A program made the position numbers and the translations under genes. A model generated the notes under the pieces. That model made no database searches, was not told the DNA's origin, and saw nothing but the letters and a program-made list of their open reading frames with translations. Of a stretch of DNA of 18,642 nucleotides, positions 15,324-18,642 are shown one piece after another; the stretch's first letter is position 1, and each line of letters opens with the position of its first letter. Origin of the DNA: Dysgonamonadaceae bacterium (GTDB lineage: Bacteria > Bacteroidota > Bacteroidia > Bacteroidales > Azobacteroidaceae); contig JAIRKG010000114.1 of assembly GCA_031260235.1 (NCBI GenBank), positions 1-18,642 of the forward strand, written 5' to 3'.

Positions 15324-16877
15324 ATGAATTATGCGATCATTGCAGCAGGGGAAGGTTCCCGAATGGTGAAAGAAGGCATCCAAATTCCAAAACCGTTGGT
15401 TCAACTTCATGGCGTTTCGTTGATTGACAGGTTGATAACTATCTTTATGGAAAATAAGGCTACATCTATTTCCATCATTATTAACGAAGAAATGGAGGAA
15501 GTACGCAAGCATATCGAAAAAATAAACTTGGGCATACCGTTTCATATTGTAATAAAATCCACGCCCGGTTCCATGCACAGTTTTTATGAATTAAGCAAAT
15601 ATTTGCAGGACGGAAAGTTCTGCCTGACAACCGTTGATACAATTTTCCGGGAGGACGAGTTTTCAAATTTTATCCGCGCGTTTGAACGAGACGGCGAACA
15701 TGACGGATTGATGGCAATCACGCCTTATATCGACGACGAAAAACCGCTCTATATATCTGTAGATGAAGATTCCATGCTGATAAAAGATTTCCTGAACAAA
15801 CCGGCAGACGGCGAAAAATATGTGTCGGGCGGCATTTACGGATTGACTCCCAAAGCCCTCCCAACTCTATATAAATGTTTGAAAAACGGCGGACTACGTA
15901 TGCGCAACTATCAACGGCAACTGATTGCCGACGGGTTGAAACTGAAAGCCTTCCCATTTGAAAAGATTGTGGACGTTGATCATGCGGGCGATATCAAGGT
16001 TGCCGAATCTTTCCTGTCGGAATTGCCGCAGCTTAAATTTGCAGCCATACGCCGTGGAAATCAATATTCGCCCAGCCATGTCAGCAACGACGCCGCTATT
16101 TTCAACCTGACAATCGACAGGCTGAAAGAGAAAAATTGCGAGATAAAGGTTTATTCCGAGCGGCAATTTCAACGCGCTTCGATTGACTCCAACGTTATTT
16201 TCAATATGGCGCGGGACACATGCTCTGTCTCTAAATTGCAGGAACTGGAAGACAAGGGAGTGAAAATAATCAATTCGGGATATGGGATAGGCAATTGTAC
16301 GCGGTCGAAAATGGTCGCGCTTTTGCTCGGCAACGAAATACCATATCCAAAGAGCCTGATTGTTTCCACCGATGAGCCGTTGCCGCAATCTGCGCTCGAA
16401 CTGGGTGATTTCTGTTGGGTGAAACGCGGCGATTTTCATTCAATCCGCTACGAAGATGTTACATACGCGAGGAACGGCAAGACTGTCGAGAATATTCTCC
16501 GTGAATTTGCTTCGCGGAATATTCTTTCCGCCGTTTTGAACGAACATGTGAAGGGCGATTTAATCAAATTTTACGGTGTTAAGAATACCGGCTTTTTTTA
16601 CTGGTTCTATCCCAATGATGTAAATCACAGCAAATTCGGGTTGGAAACCATTAACGGGAAAACTCGAAAGATATCGTTTGATTTGGAGTACATGAAAGAG
16701 ATTTGTACAAAAGCGGCCGAAGTATTGAATATATATATATATGGAGGCGACTGTGTGGTTGATAAATCAGGCAATATCTGTATCATTGATTTTAACGACT
16801 GGCCGAGTTTTGCGCCTTGCAGGACGGAAGCCGCACCCTATATAGCACAATGTATTTATGAATTTGCAACAAAATAA
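15324..16877 (+). CDS. NTP-transferase (sugar/alcohol-phosphate cytidylyltransferase type) fused to an ATP-grasp domain
   Basis: A 517-residue two-domain protein. Residues 1 to about 232 form a nucleotidyltransferase fold of the LicC/IspC-cytidylyltransferase kind. They carry the phosphate-binding AAGEGSR (7-13), the PKPLVQL segment (23-28), the metal-binding Asp105 in LTTVDTIF, and the acceptor-side VSGGIYGLTPKA. Residues about 237-517 resemble an ATP-grasp ligase: FAAIRRGNQYSPSHVSNDAAIF at the start, CWVKRGDF (nucleotide Lys), NEHVKGDLIKFYGV, and the metal-binding DFNDWPS (489-495) near the end. The first domain would couple a phospho-alcohol to CMP; the second would join a carboxylate to an amine or similar. 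Both substrates are unknown. The gene is 13 bp after the pdxA-like gene and overlaps the next by 20 bp. A neighbouring CDP-alcohol transferase supports CTP as the nucleotide. From memory, relatives usually encode these domains separately. Confidence 0.85.
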   Translation: MNYAIIAAGEGSRMVKEGIQIPKPLVQLHGVSLIDRLITIFMENKATSISIIINEEMEEVRKHIEKINLGIPFHIVIKSTPGSMHSFYELSKYLQDGKFCLTTVDTIFREDEFSNFIRAFERDGEHDGLMAITPYIDDEKPLYISVDEDSMLIKDFLNKPADGEKYVSGGIYGLTPKALPTLYKCLKNGGLRMRNYQRQLIADGLKLKAFPFEKIVDVDHAGDIKVAESFLSELPQLKFAAIRRGNQYSPSHVSNDAAIFNLTIDRLKEKNCEIKVYSERQFQRASIDSNVIFNMARDTCSVSKLQELEDKGVKIINSGYGIGNCTRSKMVALLLGNEIPYPKSLIVSTDEPLPQSALELGDFCWVKRGDFHSIRYEDVTYARNGKTVENILREFASRNILSAVLNEHVKGDLIKFYGVKNTGFFYWFYPNDVNHSKFGLETINGKTRKISFDLEYMKEICTKAAEVLNIYIYGGDCVVDKSGNICIIDFNDWPSFAPCRTEAAPYIAQCIYEFATK

Positions 16878-17748
16878 GCCCACATTTGAATCGACGTTGA
16901 AATCCCGCGATACGGAAGAGTTTCTCGACATTCATTTTTACCGCCCTGTTGGTTATCGCTTGGCATTGTTTTTCAACCGTTTGGACGTTACGCCCAATCA
17001 AGTTACCATTGCGTCTATTTTTATCGGGATTGCGGCAGGCGTCTGTTTTGCGTTCTCTTCCTTCGGGATAAACCTTTTGGGCGTATTCCTGTTAATTTGG
17101 GCGAATATCTACGACAGCGTCGATGGACAGTTAGCCCGAATGACCGGCCGTAAAACCGAACTTGGACGGATATTGGACGGCGCTTGCGGCGATTTCTGGT
17201 TCCTTTCGATATATGTTGCGCTTATTTTTCGCCTGTGGCCGGTATGGAATTTTTGGATTCTCCTTTTAGCGCTTGCCGCCGGTTATTTCCACAGCAAACA
17301 GTCTGCAATGGCCGATTATTACAGGAATATTTATCTTTTATTTCTGAAAGGAAAAAACGGAAGCGAGTGGGACAATTCGTCGGATTTGCGTGGTAAATAT
17401 GCCGCAATCAGTTGGAAGAAGCAACCCTGGGTGAAATTGTTTGAAAAAGCCTATATTATTTATACGGAAGGACAGGAGAGATGGTCGCCCTGCCTGCAAA
17501 GGATGCGAAAGATGATCAATGGCGATATATCCGGAGGGTTTCGGGACGGTTTTTTGAAGAAAACGTTTCCTCTGTTGAAATATACCAACATGCTTTCTTT
17601 CAATTTGCGTGTTATCGTCCTGTTTATCTGTGTACTTTCCGGGTTCCCGTGGATTTATTTTATATTTGAACTTACAGTATTAAATAGTATGCTTCTGTAT
17701 ATGGTGCGGAAGCATGAAACAATTTGCAAAGAATATGTTGAACATTAA
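16858..17748 (+). CDS. CDP-alcohol phosphatidyltransferase family membrane enzyme
   Basis: A 296-residue integral membrane protein that would move a phospho-alcohol from a CDP donor to an acceptor alcohol. The family signature is present: Asp86-x2-Asp89-Gly90-x2-Ala93-Arg94-x8-Gly103-x3-Asp107, but the last Asp is at 112, four residues after Asp107 instead of three (LDGACGDFW). Hydrophobic stretches near 48-66, 70-84, 113-126, 130-146 and two between about 238 and 285 indicate around six membrane segments. A hydrophilic insertion of roughly 75 residues (about 155-235) separates the last pair from the rest. The ATG lies within the preceding ORF (20-bp overlap), so translation is probably coupled. 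Together with the upstream cytidylyltransferase this suggests synthesis of a phospholipid or phosphosphingolipid head group; the donor and acceptor are not determinable. Confidence 0.9.
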   Translation: MNLQQNKPTFESTLKSRDTEEFLDIHFYRPVGYRLALFFNRLDVTPNQVTIASIFIGIAAGVCFAFSSFGINLLGVFLLIWANIYDSVDGQLARMTGRKTELGRILDGACGDFWFLSIYVALIFRLWPVWNFWILLLALAAGYFHSKQSAMADYYRNIYLLFLKGKNGSEWDNSSDLRGKYAAISWKKQPWVKLFEKAYIIYTEGQERWSPCLQRMRKMINGDISGGFRDGFLKKTFPLLKYTNMLSFNLRVIVLFICVLSGFPWIYFIFELTVLNSMLLYMVRKHETICKEYVEH

Positions 17749-18451
17749 AGGAGTAATTTTTGACTACGGCGGCACAATCGACACCAACGGCAAACATTGG
17801 GTGGAAGTGTTATGGGATGCTTATGCCGCAACCGGCGTGCCGGTAAGCAAGCAGCAATTTAGGGATGCGTATGCGTATGGCGAACGCTGGCTGTCTTTGT
17901 ACCCTATGATCTTGCCTCAGGATAACTTCAAAAGTGTACTTTTGAAAAAAATCAGCATCCAGTTAACTTGGTTGAAAAATGAGAGATTTTTGCCTGGGGA
18001 TTGCAATACATTGGAATATTCGCTGGCTATTTCCTGTCAGTGTTATGCTTTCATTCTTGCCGTTATAGAAGACGCGAGGCCGGTTTTGGAAGAATTGGCC
18101 GCCGCGTATCCGTTAGTATTGGTTTCTAATTTTTATGGGAATATGGAAACCGTTCTTGAAAATTTCGACCTGCGACATTATTTCAAAGCCATTGTAGAAT
18201 CGGCAATTGTGGGCATCCGCAAACCCGATCCTGCTATTTTCGCTTTGGGCGTGGAAAAACTGGGCATGAAACCGGAAGAAATAGTCGTGATTGGCGATTC
18301 GTACAAAAAAGATATTTTCCCCGCCGGGCAAATCGGCTGCAAGACAATTTGGCTGAAAGGCGCGGGGTGGGATGGCGACAGTGACGACCGGCAGGCGGCG
18401 GATATTATTATTCAGGATATTAAAGAATTAAGAATGTTAATCAAGCAATAA
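17714..18451 (+). CDS. HAD-superfamily hydrolase-like protein
   Basis: A 245-residue haloacid-dehalogenase-fold protein. Motif I is FDYGGTID with nucleophile Asp17, but the usual second Asp of DxDGT is Gly19. Motif II is LVSNFYGN, motif III GIRKPDP (Lys), and motif IV IGDSYKKDI. An alpha-helical cap of the C1 type lies between residues about 25 and 115. DxD phosphatases and mutases use the second Asp as acid/base, so the DYG form may act on another leaving group, be slower, or use another residue. ATG at 17714 overlaps the upstream gene by 35 bp and has GCGGAAG before it; ATG at 17735 (MLNIKGVIFDYGG) is an equally possible start. The gene ends the four-gene group. It could remove phosphate from the lipid or alcohol intermediate made by its neighbours. 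Confidence 0.87.
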   Translation: MKQFAKNMLNIKGVIFDYGGTIDTNGKHWVEVLWDAYAATGVPVSKQQFRDAYAYGERWLSLYPMILPQDNFKSVLLKKISIQLTWLKNERFLPGDCNTLEYSLAISCQCYAFILAVIEDARPVLEELAAAYPLVLVSNFYGNMETVLENFDLRHYFKAIVESAIVGIRKPDPAIFALGVEKLGMKPEEIVVIGDSYKKDIFPAGQIGCKTIWLKGAGWDGDSDDRQAADIIIQDIKELRMLIKQ

Positions 18452-18461
18452 TCCCGCGGGG

Positions 18462-18555
18462 GAACCGTACATGTCATTGCGAGCCACGAAGCGGCTCGGC
18501 AATCCGGCAAACAGAACCGTACCCGTCATTGCGAGGGCTTCGCCCGAAGCAATCC
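18462..18555. repeat. Two tandem REP-like palindromic repeats
   Basis: The segment GAACCGTAC, 2 bases, GTCATTGCGAG occurs at 18462 and again at 18514, a 52-bp period. Each copy ends in GCAATCC (18499-18505 and 18549-18555). In copy 1 ATTGCGAGCC pairs with GGCTCGGCAAT with one bulged G. In copy 2 the interior is GGGCTTCGCCC instead, with ATTGC pairing GCAAT at the base. The CATTGCGAG...GCAATCC form is a type of short interspersed repeat seen in many bacterial genomes. It lies directly downstream of the HAD gene and may mark the operon end. From 18556 to 18642 I see no gene or structure. Confidence 0.8.
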
Positions 18556-18642
18556 AGGGAAAAAACCGCAACGCCCCGAACGCTTCCACAGCCCCGCATT
18601 CAATCACATTAGACAGGAAACTGACAGTAGTATCTCCATTCT

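Noticed and set aside
18556..18642. Coding start at the window end
   Set aside because: No ORF with a credible start or family signature is visible in the last 87 bases.

Overview
The window looks like chromosomal DNA of a member of the Bacteroidales (phylum Bacteroidota). The support is -7 boxes of the form TAnnTTTG ahead of several genes, the near absence of Shine-Dalgarno sites, and protein types characteristic of that group: a PorT-like outer-membrane barrel, a DUF5063 plus 3'-5' exonuclease pair, a fused aspartokinase/homoserine dehydrogenase, a GNAT gene before argG, and a Bacteroidota-type PdxA family member. There is no rRNA, tRNA, insertion sequence, phage gene or CRISPR array.

Left part (1-6747), mostly minus strand. 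After the last codons of an unidentified plus-strand gene come, in minus-strand order of transcription, dnaG (primase), a patatin-like phospholipase, a 14.7-copy 23-bp tandem repeat, uvrA (excision repair) and a small secreted beta-barrel protein.

Middle part (6798-13936), plus strand. A DigH/GHL10-type cell-wall glycoside hydrolase diverges from dnaG. Next are a GNAT acyltransferase and argG, separated by a perfect 36-bp palindrome; both probably serve arginine synthesis. Then come thrA, a DUF5063 protein and a DEDDy exonuclease, closely spaced and probably co-transcribed.

A 345-bp gap (13937-14281) holds a candidate small RNA or leader, with its own -7 box, two mini-ORFs and a terminator-like hairpin. 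It is followed by a promoter block that matches the one before thrA in 36-bp register.

Right part (14282-18451), plus strand. Four tightly packed or overlapping genes form one apparent operon: a PdxA-fold protein that has lost most expected catalytic residues, an NTP-transferase fused to an ATP-grasp domain, a CDP-alcohol phosphatidyltransferase, and a HAD-superfamily protein. Together they suggest a pathway that activates a phospho-alcohol as its CDP derivative and transfers it to a membrane lipid, with a ligase and a HAD step for further modification. This is the best candidate for an incompletely described system here. It recalls the inositol-lipid locus of Bacteroides thetaiotaomicron, but no inositol-phosphate synthase is in view. 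The window ends in two tandem REP-like palindromic repeats (18462-18555).
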